A stretch of DNA of 64,000 nucleotides, taken from contig JAKJHU010000053.1 in the NCBI GenBank assembly GCA_022316685.1, forward strand, positions 1,729,636 through 1,793,635. The letters run 5' to 3'. How positions within the stretch are numbered: the first letter of the stretch is position 1; the number at the start of each line of letters is the position of its first letter. Both the position numbers and the translations under genes were made by a program. Shown here piece by piece: positions 12,701 to 27,700 of the stretch. This DNA comes from Progne subis subis (lineage: Eukaryota > Chordata > Aves > Passeriformes > Hirundinidae). The notes under the pieces are model-generated. The model did no database searches. It had not been told where the DNA came from and was given only the letters and a program-made list of their open reading frames with translations.

Positions 12701-15700
12701 TCTAATTTTGCTTTTTCTTCATCTAGGTAAGAAAAAGTTAAACACTCAGAATTAAAAGAAAAACTGTATTTTATTCTCCTTCAGTTTATTACATTACTAA
12801 TTACGCAAAAACTTTCCAGACATTATTGCTCCTTTTTCTCTTTTAAATAAAAAGGTCTAGCAACTACAGATATTCCTCCAGACACAGTGACAAATAGCAA
12901 TGCATAACACTAATGACAGTGTAACCCAAAATATAGCACAATAAATGCCAATATGATGTACAAGAAAAAAAAAAATCAAGCCAACGATCATAAAAATTTA
13001 TTTGAAACCACTAAAAATTATCTAAGCCCATTCAGGTCTTGTAAAAAATTTTATAGAACAATAAAGACAAAATACAGTTGGGTACAATATAAACTTCTGT
13101 CCTTCATCTCCTCACTGAATGGCCAGGCCTGTGATACAAAAATCCCAGGATCAGGTATTTTATGTGACAATAGGGGAAGGAGGTTGCTGAACTGGACTGT
13201 GGTATTCGATTTAGTTAATATTTTAATTTAATATTTAATTTTTACAAGTTTCACTTGTCCTCTATCTTGGTATGCTTATTATTTGCTGGATATTAGATAT
13301 TCCATATCTGAAAAAATACTCACTTATTCTGATGAGGCAAATAGAAAGAGATGCTTGCTTGCACAATAGTAGATTACAAAAACCCCAAAAACCAGATATA
13401 AGCATAATAAGCTAACCACTGAGAGCTATCCTTCCAGAAAACAGAGTCAATTCCACAATATCATCTTCAGATTTACTATGTTTGGATTGGTGTTTTCTCA
13501 GCCTACCTTCAATTCATCCTTACCTGGATCAATTACTTTTATGTTGTTCTTAACATGAAAGAAGTTTGAGACATTGAACTTATCCAGGTTTGTTGGATCC
13601 TGAAAGTAATAATAATTTAAAAAAACTAATATCAGAGATCTTGGTAGGCACATATTCCTAGCAATAGATGAGATCGAAGGGCTGACACCATAATAAATAA
13701 ACAAACAGGGAGAGACAGGATAACTTCCATACTCCTCAAACCACAGAAAGATGAAAAAAATACAAAGCAATCAACTGCAACCAGCATCAGCAATGAGTCT
13801 GTTCACAGCAGACTCCTTAGGGATCTGGAATTCAGTTCCAAACGTAGATTACACATGTATCACCTCCAGAAGTTACTACCAGAACCCAGCCAAGTCTCCC
13901 CTATCCTAGAGAAGCAAGAACAATGCAATCCCCTGCTTCTTTCCTTTGTTCTGAGCTGTGGTCTAAGATCCATGCAAAAGCACATCAGCTATCTCCTGCT
14001 ATTTATAATCCTAGGCCTGATTTGCACATGCTCTGTGAACTTTTGCAATGCATTTCAAAACACAAATAAAACCTCAGAGCAAGTCTCAAAGCAGTAAGAA
14101 CTGTTTTGACAGTTGTTTTTTTTTTAACTAGTGCTTACAGAACTATGTTTAAAAATGATAAAAAAAAAAAGAAAAAACCTATTATGAAAATTCAATTTAG
14201 TGACCACTGGAAAACAGCAAAAACACACAGTCCATTAACTGTGATTCTTTATGCTATCTCTAGGCAACTTGTTGCAGAACTCTGACCTTTCCTTAGACAG
14301 AGTGAGACAAGGAATGCCTACTGGTGATCTAGGTTACTTTATACTATTATTAAACAGGCTTTAATCCTCTCCTTACAATGACTTCAAGGATTTCTCCTCA
14401 AGCTCCTCTGAAGCACAGAAAGGTCAAAACATCAGCCCAGGACACCCAGTCACTAATGGAAAGTCTATCTTACAGAAAACAATTCAAACTTTAAAATACC
14501 AAACTATTAAAATAATATGCAATAGTTTCTAGTTCAGGATAAAGCTAATGTAGCATATTATACAAAAAACTATGACCTAGTGTATAGTATTAAATATATT
14601 ATCCTAAAAAAATTAAGAAAGCTTCTCAGACCACCATGGTTGACAAAAAGTTTGACAATTCCATCTCTGCCAGAAGTAATGCTTAATACAAGCAGAGCTG
14701 CTAGCTCCATAATTTATAAGATGATCTAATTATGCCTTTCATTCAGCCATGAAATGTTATGCTTCCACCAAAGAGTGCATTTTTAGTTCTATTGCTGGTA
14801 CTAAAATCAAAACACATTTTTGAAATGTGTTTCTATGTGATTCTGCACCTTAATGTGATCTCCTGGCTTTCTGCTGTCCATTTTCCTAATCACCAGATAA
14901 CAATTTTCTAGTGCTTCCTGTCCCATCATACCCCTCCAACAGATCTTCATTGAGACAAAAAAAACCCCACAAAAACAACAAAACAAAACAACAAAAAACC
15001 CCAACCTGCCTCAAAAAATTACGTCTTTAAGATTTTGCTTTAGAAACAGATAATCTTTAAACAAAACCACTAAAAAATAGGAAATTCGGATTTATTTTTT
15101 TAGCCATTTTTGTTTCCTCTGACACTGGGTGTATTTATTATTTATTACTGTACATACATATTTATATATGTGAATAGAAATGATTTTGAGCCTTGCTTTC
15201 TGACAGTCAACAAGATGCATGGAGAAAGTCTGGAGAAAGAACTCTGTGTGTTTTCACAAGACATCTTCACTCCCAAATACTCTGCTGCTTCCCAAGACAG
15301 CAATCACTGCTCTGCACAGAAATGTACTAGCTCAAAAGGTGGAGGAAGGTCTGCTTACCCCTTCAGGAAAGGGAAAAAATATCTGTGTATTAATATTAAT
15401 AGAGATAAATGGGTTTATAGCAATCCACATCTGCAGTTCATGGCAAAGCTGAAGGGCAAGACTGACTCCTGAAAACAATTTTTCCTGGACAGAAGGGAAG
15501 GCAGCAGTAAAAATGCAACAGAAAACACCTTCATGATGTTCCTCTAAATAAAGCTTCTTCATTTATTGATTGTTTAAAAATAAAAAAAGGACATCACAAC
15601 TCCCTGTGCCTTACAAAACACAGGGGCTTGTACTCAGGGTGCCACAAATCAGATTTGTTCACACCGTTTAACAGCCACAATTCATTCAAACATCAATGTG

Positions 15701-18700
15701 GCTTAACCAGCCTAATCACAGGCATCGAGCGACTCCCAAAGTGTTTACAGCCTCTTTCCTTGCAGGGGATTTCTCAGGGCTCTCCAAATCACCACCAGCC
15801 CCTGCTCTGGCAGTGCATCATTATCGTGTGAAGGACAGCACAGGCCACAGGGCAGCTCCTTCTCCTTGCAGACCAGCTGTCCACCTGCCCTCTGGGACAT
15901 CTGAACTCCAGAACTGTGACCCAGGTCCCCTGCACAAGGTCCTTCCACCACATCCACGTGGGCCATCTGTTCCAATGGAAACCTTGACAAAGGTTTGGTT
16001 TATAGGGCCGTCCCCCTGTATTCCTGATTCTGCAAAGCAAGAGCCTCGCCACACATCGAGAAGGGGGAGAACCCACACTCCTACCCTGAAAGAGATTTCC
16101 CTCTGCCAGTGGAATAGCCCCTCAAAAATGGCTCCTCACATTGAAATTCGAGTATCATCTTGCACAGGACACCAAGACCTGTTTACTGCTCCCTCTAAAA
16201 TAGAGCATCTAGACATACTTAGTTTGATTTATAGAAGTTTGATTAGAATTCTCTTGATTGAAATTGTGTGAATCAGAATTAGCATACTGTGAAAGTACTG
16301 CAGCAAATACTAAGTCAAACACAAGATCCCAGTTGCTTCTACCTGTCCCCAAGAGCAGAAATCTGACCAGCCCAAGCTGTGTTGCAGAAGACACAAACCA
16401 TTTCCTTACTGGTGGTACTGAGTCCTACAACAAGAGATACAGACTTTTTAAAGGTAAGACTATGAAAATTTTTTAAGTTTGCACAGTCTTTAGATGCATC
16501 CCTTCAGGAATAAAACTGTCTAAATGCTAATCATTAGCCTGCCAAGCTCCTCTCATTGCATTCATGACAGTTACTGGGCACTGAATCAGAGCAGTCCGAA
16601 CAAGATGCCACAGGGATGGGCAGACAGACACACTCATACTGTCAAAGCCTCAAGCTCTAATGAATTAATTGCCTCTCCTGGTCAGAGAAAGGCTGGACTC
16701 ATGGGGATGTTCCCAATCCTGTTAAGATTAAGGCTTGGAGCACAAAGATCTAAAGAAATAAGTTCTGTGTAAGTGCACAGAAACCAAAAAGGAAGATGAA
16801 CCATGGCCTACTTTCATTTGTCTTAGCATGATTAAAAATATGTATTCAAAACAACATGGTTGGCAGTCTCAGGGTTTTTCTTATTAAGGTTATGAACCAT
16901 AAACTTTAGTTTAGCAAAGTACTAGCACAGATATAGACTTCAAAGGGTTGCTAACTATCATCACTATTAAAAATCTCATATTTAATGTTCTCCTGAAAGC
17001 TGAGCTCTGAAAACAGCTAATCTCAAGTTTTATTCCACTTGTTTTTTTCCAGTCTTTTTCTGGTTTTACCTACTCAGGGAAACAGCTTGAACCCTGTTAA
17101 TCTTATGCACCACATACAAGCCCCCAAAAAGCAGGTTAAAACCAATAGGACTGTGTGATTTCTTTGAGTCCTGATTTCTCTCGTACCATTTGGTTGGCCT
17201 TGCTGCATCCCTAATTATCCTCAGGACTGTCACCCTCACTGTCACTGTCCCACTTCTTTACCTGCTACTCTGCATGTCCATTGATGCAGGGTTCTCCCTC
17301 CCAGAGACCTCACCCACAACCGTGAGGAAATCTGCTCTGACCTTCTGTCACACAAAGAGCAAATGAGGAATAGCTGAGGAGTGAAATATCAATTAACAGT
17401 GTGCAGCTCAGCTACCTCCAGCTCTGCTCATTAGCTGTGCTTCCTGCCACAAATGTCAGCAGTGTTTAGCAGCTTGTCGGGAGCCATGTCTTGTCCACAG
17501 CTGATTAGGTTATACAGAAACAATAAAACTGACATAAGGAAGCACATAACAGTGTGAGGCTTTTTTTCCCTTTAACAGCAGCAAACCTGTTAGCATTTAG
17601 CCAGACTTGGTGTTATGTTCTCTTCCCCCCTCCATTCCTGCAGTGCAAAGAAGATGCATTTGTTAGCCTGCATCCACCAGGGAAGGCTCTCTGCAGGCTG
17701 CCACCAGAGCACTGTGCCTGCTACCCCTGGCACAGCAGGGCAGGGGCTTCATTGCACGTCCTTAGGCAAGGAGGAACCCCCACATGTGCCTCTGCCTCAC
17801 CTGCAGCACTGCCACTGAGCACAGCCACATTGCTCATTAAATTCCCTGCCAGCACACGGCTCAGCAACAGCTTTGAAGAGTTTCCAGAGCAGGAGTAACT
17901 TCTGCTGTATCCTCACAAACTTAAGTTTGTCCCTTGTTTGTCAACGGAGCCACAGTGGAGGATGACAAATTGACAGGGTGCTAAAGGGGAAACCGTTCTT
18001 CACTCCTCTGAACATATTCTATCAAATGGGATGTGAAAGCTGGGTATTTCAACTTTCTTACTTTGCTCTCCTCAGGACCTCTTACACTTGCTGAGATGGG
18101 AAGTTCACCCCTGTGTCAGCTCTACCTGACCCTGTTCCTCTCTCCACCTTGAGCTGGGGCATCTGCCCCAGCCTGCCTGGTCACATATGGGGGAATTCAG
18201 ATGACAGGTATTTATGTGCTTACCGTTAAGTTCCACATCATTACACAAAGAATAATCTGCGTAATAAAGGATTGAAACAAACATGAATTTACATTGACAC
18301 TAATTAATAATAATTTCTACCAGATTTTGCCATAAAGATTTGATGGTAAACATTGAGATCTAGCAGTCAATCCCCCAAAAATTTACTTGGAAGATAATCT
18401 CAAATTAGGTTAAACGTTTAGATTGAACACTACCTGAAAACCTGTAAAACATAGGACTGGAAGAATTACCTAGATCTGAAGTGAAGTCTTATGCACTATT
18501 ATTTCAAAAGCTGTGCTCAATCCTACCTTGAAACCAATTGCAAAGTGAAATGATGAACAGCAAAGTACCAGAATAGCAAGCAGAAGAGAGAGGTAAGGAC
18601 ACTGCAAACAAGTGTTAACAATGTCAGCTTTTCCACTGCAGACACCCTGTCCCCACAGATCTCCAAGCACTTTACATCCTGCCTTACCCACTAAGTGTAA

Positions 18701-21700
18701 CTAATTAATCTTACAGTACTTGAGTTGTCTGGCAGCTGGGAACACATCCATGACATTTTCAAGGGATGCTGAGTTAGGATGAGCTCATCATCATCAAGGT
18801 AAAGAATATAAGTGGGTTTAAAGTTATGAGAGACAACATACAACAGCAAATTCCATTTAAAAGAGACATGAACCAGTACAGCTGGGTTGGAAGAAAAATT
18901 ATCCAAAATAATGATAAGGAGAGAGAAACTTGGAAAAATGTAAGACCTGCCCTGCAGAAGATGGAAAGCTTGACTTGAGTTTGTAGCAAGATCACAAAGC
19001 TAAGACAAGGAAATTTAAACTTTAGTGTAAAGAGCTACAGTTTAAAACCCCAGTCATACTAGGAGAGCTGTATCTAGCAAGGGTATCATATGGAATAATG
19101 TCATGTGCATTTCTGTCATCATCAGCAAAATCCTGAACTAGAATCCATGACTTCTTCTGCCCAAATAACTCCATTCCAATACTGCTAATGCATCTTGCAC
19201 ACCAGGATATGGTATTACTCTTTACCTCCTGCCCTGACTGGCTGGATAATATGGCCATATGCTGATGAAAAACTGCCATGCTCCACTCCAGGACATTTGC
19301 ATTACAACGGGGAAAGAATTAATTACTGTATATGGACTACGTGTAGGAAGCACTGCGGATTCCTTTACAAAGAAAAGCACATCAAAGACCTAAGACAGTA
19401 TTATTAACAACTAAAGTTGTGATTCTGCCTTTTTCAGTTTTGAACAAAAAAAAGAAGTTGTCCTTTTTAACAAGTAAATAGCACATAAATAACTGCTACT
19501 AAATTCAACACAACCAGAGGAGGTGGTGCTTAGCAGAAAAGATAACAGGGTGGATTATGACTTGTGTTTGAATAATGTTTAGCACCAAGAACAGGAAAAG
19601 CATATTATGCAATTCTGCCTCCTCTGAAAAGAGTAAATCTTTCTTGTTTTGTTTTTAATTATATATATTAGGAGAGAGAAGCCAAGTTTGAGGTCGATTG
19701 CTATTCTGGTAAAATCCAAACAAATGTATCAATAAGGAAATATGTGATCATACAAATAATCTGTAAACATACATCATTCATATTTTCCACTTATCACGTT
19801 GTATCTCACTACCAAACACAGGTATCCCATCTGTTTCCTAGGACATTCAGAGTCAGCCTCTGGAAATGCTTTTTTCTATTGCTAAACACAGCTATTACAG
19901 ACAGCCCTATTCAGCTGTTATTTGCAAAGCAAAGAATATTTTTTTATAGCAACTTCCTTTACATCTACTTTTTTGCCAAACAGCAGGGTCAGTGATACCA
20001 ACTCAGTCTCAATTCCAGCCCTCTTGGATACCATAGCACTCAATTTACATTGGGAAATGAGAAAACAACAAAGTGATAAATTTCAACACAGAACTGAAAG
20101 GTTTTTAAGAGAAGGAGGAATTGGGGTAGAGCTCTGAAACACAACAGATTGCAGTCATGAACTCTGGCTAAGAAACAGAGCCACAGGTGGTGGAGCTTGG
20201 CAGTGTGAAGCCTGAAGCCATCACACTGCCTGCAGTGTTGTCAACAAGAGAGCTCGTAGAGGAGACACCGGTCTGTCTTTCAATAATTTATATAAGAAAA
20301 CACTGTGAGAAAATAACAGCACATTTCTCTACCACATCTACTTCAGCAATTCTAATTGACCCAGGCTACTCACGCCACCTCAGATGGAATCCTGGCCTCA
20401 ACAAAGCAAATCAGGGTAGGGCACAATTTGAATAGGAGAAATCAAGTTCTAAGTGTGAGTTTGCAGTGGGTGTTGTGCAGTGCAGTAAATGGATCTCACT
20501 TCTCCTTCAACAGCCTGAAGCCATTTTAGACTGTTAGAAATAATTCTGAGAAAAATATTTAAAACCTGATCTGGTAAAAGGTCAAACTTTATCTGACCAA
20601 CAGCATTCAGATGGTCAAATCTCTTGCAGTCCAATCCCAAGATGGGGGTGTCTTTGCTATTTCTAAACTTATTTAAGAAGAGTGTAGCACAAGAGTGTAC
20701 ACTGCAGAAGTCAACACCAATCCACAATGAACTGGCTACTAAAGAGGATCAAATCTACTCACACATTATGAACATCACCCTCAATGGAGGTGGGAGAGGC
20801 GCAGGCAATGTGTGACCGAGACCTTGGACTGCACAACTACCAGAATCTACTTAGTTTCATATTAGACATAATCCTCCAAGCAAGACAGAAACCCAGCATG
20901 TCAAGAATGAGGATGAAAAATACTGATAAAAACTCACATAGAGAAGGACTAAATTTTTAGCTGTTGTGCTTTGAGATTTAGAGGACTAGAGCAGCTGTGA
21001 AAAATCAAAGCTAGGCAAGTAGCAGGAATACACTCTTCATATATACATTCAATTCCAACTCTACAAAACGTACCAAAATATTTTTTTAGTGACTGCACAT
21101 TTCAATTGTTTGTTCAAAATAATTTGGTTTTCCATATGGGTGCATGGACACATTTTTAGACACTTGTCTTTTTTTACTTTTCCAAATCCATTAGCAACCA
21201 TGCAGTTACACAGAAATACACAGAAATAACATTCTGTTGGGAGCTTTCAATCAGAAAAAAAGCTGTATTTTTTGTATCCATTGGAATAAAAACATTTTAC
21301 TTTGTTTCATTAGCTTGAACACCAACAAGCCCAAAGGAACAGAGGAAAAATATTTAAAAACATGCTGTTAAGCACTGGAGAGTAGGAAAGAAGGCTTACA
21401 CTTTATTTAAATTTAGACATAAATGAAAAATATTTTTCTATTTGAATTAGACTCTATTGGTCTTGGCTAGTGGCAATTAAGTGTTCATGAGATGCATACT
21501 AACTCATGATTTCAATAATAATGATCCAGGAATCTTTTCCCCTGTTTTGAAATCATGCAAGCTTAAAAATACCTGCTTTTAAACAAAAGTTTTAGATCTT
21601 TTGAGACGAAACTTCATCTGTAAATAACTACCTTTTACACTGTAAAATCCACAATGCTCTTTTAATTCAGGTTATAATTTTCTTAAACTCAGCAAAGAAC

Positions 21701-24700
21701 CAACATTGGTATCTATAGAGAAGCAAAACATTCCAAACAAGCCATTACAGAAAGTCCTCTGGTTTGCTGCTTTACTCTACATTCAGAGAAACATTCCATG
21801 GAAAACACTTTTCTGAACCTTTGACACTTTTATACATCTTTGGAAGAGTAAGAGGGACGATCCACTTCAGTCCTAATGTAACATGCCAAGTTCCTAAAAG
21901 TTCAAACGCTTTACATTCTAAACATTGTTTCTTTTGATACCACGGCCCTTGTTACCAACTCATCCAGACTGTGTCACACCGAATATTTGTGTCTCATTTG
22001 GATAACAAAGCAAATGCAGCAAAGTTTCTCTGTTCAGTCACTCTAGTTCCCTGCTAAAACAATGTACACAGCAGCATTTCCCCCTCTGCAAAATAAAACC
22101 CTGTGTGGTACAAGGTAACAGAGAGGAAAGTTCACCTGCAGTGTGACGATGTCTTGCCGAGTGAAGGGCTCATCTGTCAGGAGATCCTTGTAGCTCTTTG
22201 GTTTTATGTTCAGCTGTTCAACTGCCTAACAGCCAGGCAAAACACACAGCAAAAATCAGATTCTTGTGCGGAAATGTTACAAGTAAATATGTGGTATCAA
22301 TAAAATCTTAAAGTACAAATCACAAAGAAAACAGTTTCACTCTCTTGCTCATCTGGCAGCTGCAATATTTTCATTGTGGGCTTTAACAAGTGAGTTTTTG
22401 TCTCTCATCCCTACAAAACTTGACAGTTTTGTGTGGTTTGCTGGGTTGTATTTTTAAGAGGAACCTTGCAGTCTCCATTCCACAGCTATGTCTATCATTC
22501 AAACCAAATTAATAATAAAAGTACTGCCAAAATGAAAAAAAGAGAATTCTTGCTTTCAGTTTTCTAAGCTCTTACCTGCAAAAGACCCCTGAATCTCTCT
22601 TATTTACCCAAACGTCCTCTGTGCACCTCAGATGGAAGTGCTAATGTTGTCCCAGGACCTCCAGCAGTCCATAAATTCCATGCTTGTAATAAACCAGCAC
22701 CTGCTATCACTTCATGTGGTACCACATGGGGCACAGAGCCTCTTGGCACAGCCCATTCAGGAAGGCCAGTGCTGTAGACTGCAGCAAAAGAGCAAGAGCT
22801 CTGCAGAACTGACCAGGGATTAACAAAGACCACTCTGAAACTCATCCCTGCCTGTTCACCCCAGCAGCCAAAGCACCCTGCTCGCAGAAAGAACAAGAAA
22901 TACTTTCAATTTTAACCTGATCTTGACTGCTCTCACAGATGAGGACAGCTTTTCTACATCAGAGCAGGTTTTCAAACCCATGATGCATCCAGCCTTTCCT
23001 TGATTGCAATGGTTTCAGCCTGTTCCTCCCTCAGTATCTGAATGCCCCATCAGAACTCAAAAAGCAGATGTTCCAGTGTTCAGACTTTTCATAACACTGG
23101 ATATGGATTCATTAATTGAAGGATTTATTTGCTACTGAAAAAATAAATAAATTTTGCTTTTACAGTAAGGACTATGCAAAGAAGTCACAATTAAAATTCC
23201 ACTTGGGCTTACATAAATGTTCACAAAACACGAATAAAAATGCAGTTTAAGCGCCCATTAAGGGATTCCTTCTCCTATTCCCCAAGCTCCAGCTAAAATG
23301 CACTTTTTTATTCACTGATATGAATAGAAATGACGCAATTTGTGTTTTTGTGATGACACTGAGAAAGACAATAGAAAATTTGTGTATTAATTCAACTGAG
23401 AAGCATATAAAAGCTACTCATTTTGAAACACAAGATTCAGTACATGCAGATTAACTTAAGAAAAGGTTTTAGAAATACTATTTAATTCATATTCTAAAAT
23501 TGCTCCTATTTTGAAGGCTAAAATTGGACAACAATTTGTGAAATCAGTTCATCTCCCATCCTTTAATTTCTCTGGCTGTAAAACAAGAATAAAATTTACG
23601 TGTCTTTCTAAAACATTTTGTGATTTTTGACTGAAATGCATCAAGTAAAAAGTATTAATAGAGAACCTACCTCATAGGCAAACACATTTCCAGTAGTCTT
23701 GATGGCCACAATATGGGAGTTATTCGTAAATACAGTAAACAGCACTGGACAGTGGTACTTGCCTGATAGAGGGAAAATTTAAATTTCACATGAACACCTG
23801 TAACTGTTTTGAAATAGCTAATTTCTCTGATCTCTGTGGATAATATGTACACTAATTTTTAATATAAAGTGTAACTTCAGTGTGTATTTAAAGGCGTTTT
23901 AATACCGGTTTGATTCTCCAGTGACAGAAGAAGTGCTAGAAAATGTAACAGCTAAGAGAGCTATAAAACAAGCAAGGAAAATGCAGTTTTGAAACTTATT
24001 GCCTTCAATTCCCTAACACAGAACTTTGTCCAACTTGCTTGATATTTATGAAATTCCACGAATCTAATTGTTGCTGTTGTAATCAAAGATCTATCGGTAA
24101 CACGAGCCTGCACCTCGTAACGTGTCCAGTGCCCTGTATCGCTCCTGTTCCCAGGAATAAATGTTTAGCTCACAGACTACAGAAAAGTTTGCAACAGCTG
24201 CTGTGCTTTAAGCAGAGGGGAGAATTTTGTATTCAAATGTGGCAGGCAGAATGCCATTAAATCTGAACACGTTACTCAATAAGGAACCCAGCTTCTGCTC
24301 TAATCAAGCTGTGAATTTTCCCAGGAGGGTCAGCATAAATATTAAGCAAGTCTACAGCAAGCAAACTGATGGGAGGCAATGTAGGAGGAAAAAGAGAAAT
24401 GTCTGGATAATCTCAGCAGAAAGCAATTAGAAGAAGGTTGATAATACTTGATCAGTTTGCTAGAAGTGGGGGTTTGGGTGAGATTTTTGAAATAAGTAGG
24501 GCCTATTTGCTTCTTTTTTTTTCCTAATTACCATTTGAAAATCAAAACCAGCAGGGAGGCCAGAACAGGCTGCTCACAGCACCTGCAGGGACAGGGGAGA
24601 CAAACACCTGCAGAGGCTGACTGCTCACTGTGCCACCAGAGGCAGCGCTGCCACGATGGCCCAAGTTTTATCTTTTATATTTTTCACGTTCTGTGCTGCC

Positions 24701-27700
24701 TAGGTGTGTAGCTCTGAGCCTCATGTTAAGTGTTAATCAGCTCTCTTCACAGGGTAGGTAGAGAAAACAAATCTCTTTCCAGCTTGAGACCAAGAACAAG
24801 TGTTACAACTTTCAGGCCCAAAACAGCATAAAAACCTGAGGGTTGAGAGGAGAGAACAAGGAAGATGGAACTTCATAACCTGAAGCTGTAATTGGACAAT
24901 TAAACCCCAATACACAAATGGACCAAAACTTATAAAAGTGTGAGACCTTGTGACCGTTTGTCCATTTTGTGACCATTTTGGGTTCATTTTGTGACCATTG
25001 TGGGTCCACCTTGGCTGTAGCCCTGTCCAGGCCCTGTCCTGCCCAAGGTGTATCCTTTAAGGCCTTTTATTAAATGCCTGCTTTATTCTCTTAGCTCTGT
25101 CCAGTCCCTGTTCCAGGTCAGCCTTCCCACGGCATCAGCCCCCCTGCACAAATCAAAGCTGAGGACTTTTTTGTTAATGCCACCAGGGCTGAAGGAAGGC
25201 CACTGCCACAAGGGACTGAAACTCAGGAAGTCTACAAAGGGATTTTTGCAAGTGGCATCAGGGTATGGCCCAACCAATGGATATACAAACACACCGGTAA
25301 AAGGTGAGGCCTTCGTTCCAGCTTCATAAAAAAGAACAACTCATTATATTCTCAGTCCTAGGAAAAGCAAAACTGCTGAGGGCACACACGTGTTGAGCTG
25401 GATAGAAGGTACTCAGCTCATAAGTGATCACTCAGTGTGAGAAACTGCAATGCCCAAAGACCTTTTATATCACACTTCCCTGTGAACAGAGAAGATCCTA
25501 CATATGCATAGCAACCATTCCACATTATGATTTAGAGAAAAGTCCGGTGACAGAAATGCAACATTTAATTTTTGTCTCTTGTTGCATTTTCCCTTGATTG
25601 GTTAACGACACAGAATGCACCTTTTTGAGGAAAAGGCTTCTAAGACTCTCTGGCTGTTGTCATTCCACCCCAGCATTATGAGCTGGACTTCTTTAGGGAA
25701 AGCACAATGTCGTGGTATCTTTCAAAACCTTGGCCACATAATAATAAAATAATAAAAGTTTATATAATTTTATATAAATAATTTTATATAAAAATAAAAT
25801 AATAAAAATTGATCAATTTTTAACACCCTGCTCTTGAGATAGACGGAACAAAAGGCAAAGAAGAAATCCATCAGCTACAGAAAAGAGCTTGTAATCCATA
25901 GATTTTGGTAGGATAAGGAGACAGACACTCCAGAATTTTATTCCCACCTATTTTAGCCATTTTCATTTCAAAGAAATCATTATCTGCTTTGTAGAAGATA
26001 AATTCATCTCCACTCTTCTCTTTTGTTCCCACCGTGCTCTCTTAGGAGGCTGATTTTATATCTTGCAGAAAGAAAACTCGAGGCAGCTGTCTTGTGTCTA
26101 TTCATAAAATCCCACGTGTTTATTTAAGTCTAGTCCCTTTTATAAACAAAAAGCTGTTCAAAACCAAGTGAACAGCAAATATTGCCACAGGCAAGTTGGA
26201 AATAAGATAACATTACAGAAAATTCATTTTTTCTGATTCTTTCCTTAAAGTAAACAGAACCTTAGTGCAGTAGCAGCTATAGGAAAGTGAAATTGCTGAA
26301 TAATTTACGGCATCCCCAGTGTAAAGACAAAACAGAAATGGAACTTTGAAGGTAAACATATCACTCACAAGAAGCAATTATTCTACTCAAAAAACAAAAA
26401 GCATTATAGAGATCACAAACTACTTAAGTTCACCACGAGTAAGACAAACCAGAATTTATTAAGCACTCATTAAGGAAAAAAACCCAACAAAACACCAACA
26501 TGGAAAATGACTGCACTTACCTTCACTGTTTTTAGCAAAATTCAGCTTTATAAGTGATTTGGCATCAAGTTTCTAAAGAAAAGAAAGCATTAAAAAGATT
26601 AATCACAACAGAATGTAACCATGGAAATAAAAGGAAACTGTAACATCACTGTTAAGACTTTAATAGCACATAATTTATTAATAATATATTGCAAGTTGTC
26701 TGAATCATCAGAACCCTGGGAATTCAAGTCACAGCCCACAAAAACAAGGTTCAGGGAGCCTGAGAACTGGGATACATTTGTTTACAGGGCTGCATTTGAC
26801 ATAGGCCAGTGCTAACCGTGGGGAATCAGCTCGAGGAGTTGCACAACTCAGCACAGACTGAAATGGGAGTTTGCATGAAAAGCTAAGAGACAAAGATCAT
26901 TGCTGCTGATCAGAAGGGGCAATTCAGCAGGGACCTCTGATGAAAGTCATAAAGCCAGCAAACCATTTTGGCAATCAAAATTTGATGCCTTTTCTGAAAT
27001 AACGGTAATTTTCCTTTTACTCAGGAAATGTGCAGCAGAGCTCACATGACAGCCAGCAATAATAAAGAGAAACAGAGGCAGAGATTCTTGAAGAGGCACT
27101 TGGGGTCACAAAGGGAGTCCCAGGAGGGATTTTTAGCCACTTAATCCCCAGGTAACAATTCCACTGAACAGGGAACTGAGGTGACAGCCAAGGGTGGGAT
27201 AATGTTCTCCAGCTCAAGAGAGGACACTGCAAACTAAGCTATTCCTGCTCTCCCACACGTCATCACAAGCATGTCTGTGGCATTTTTCTGCTGCCCTCTC
27301 TCTGGAAGGCTTTTCTGACATGGGAAGAGAAGAGCTGTCGGGCTGGCAAACATTTCTGGACAATCAGGCTGCTCCTGTCCTGCAGCCTCCCCTAAGACAT
27401 GGAAGCTGCAAACACACCCAGGCCCCAGTCATCCCATGGGCTCAGTGATTTGGGCACATCACTGGCAGGACAGGGCACATCACAGCCTGGGTGACCTCAC
27501 CAGCACAGCCCACCAGGATGGTCGGGTAGTGCTTCACTGTGGCACCCGGACGGGAAGAAAATCCATCCCAACAAACTGCAAGGCTGAGTCAGGATCTGAG
27601 ACTTCTAAAAAACAAAGCCTTTGATTGTATCAGCTGTCAGAGACAGTTTTGCTGCCAAATGGATCCTTAAAAGCACACACAGCACAGGCCTTTTAAAAGA

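Larger units (their letters stand above)
23763..26520 (-). other. PPIL2: PPIL2 intron 6
   Basis: 2.8 kb containing the LTR-like element at 24724-25137 and the AT-rich block at about 25739-25812. Nothing else recognised. Confidence 0.85.
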
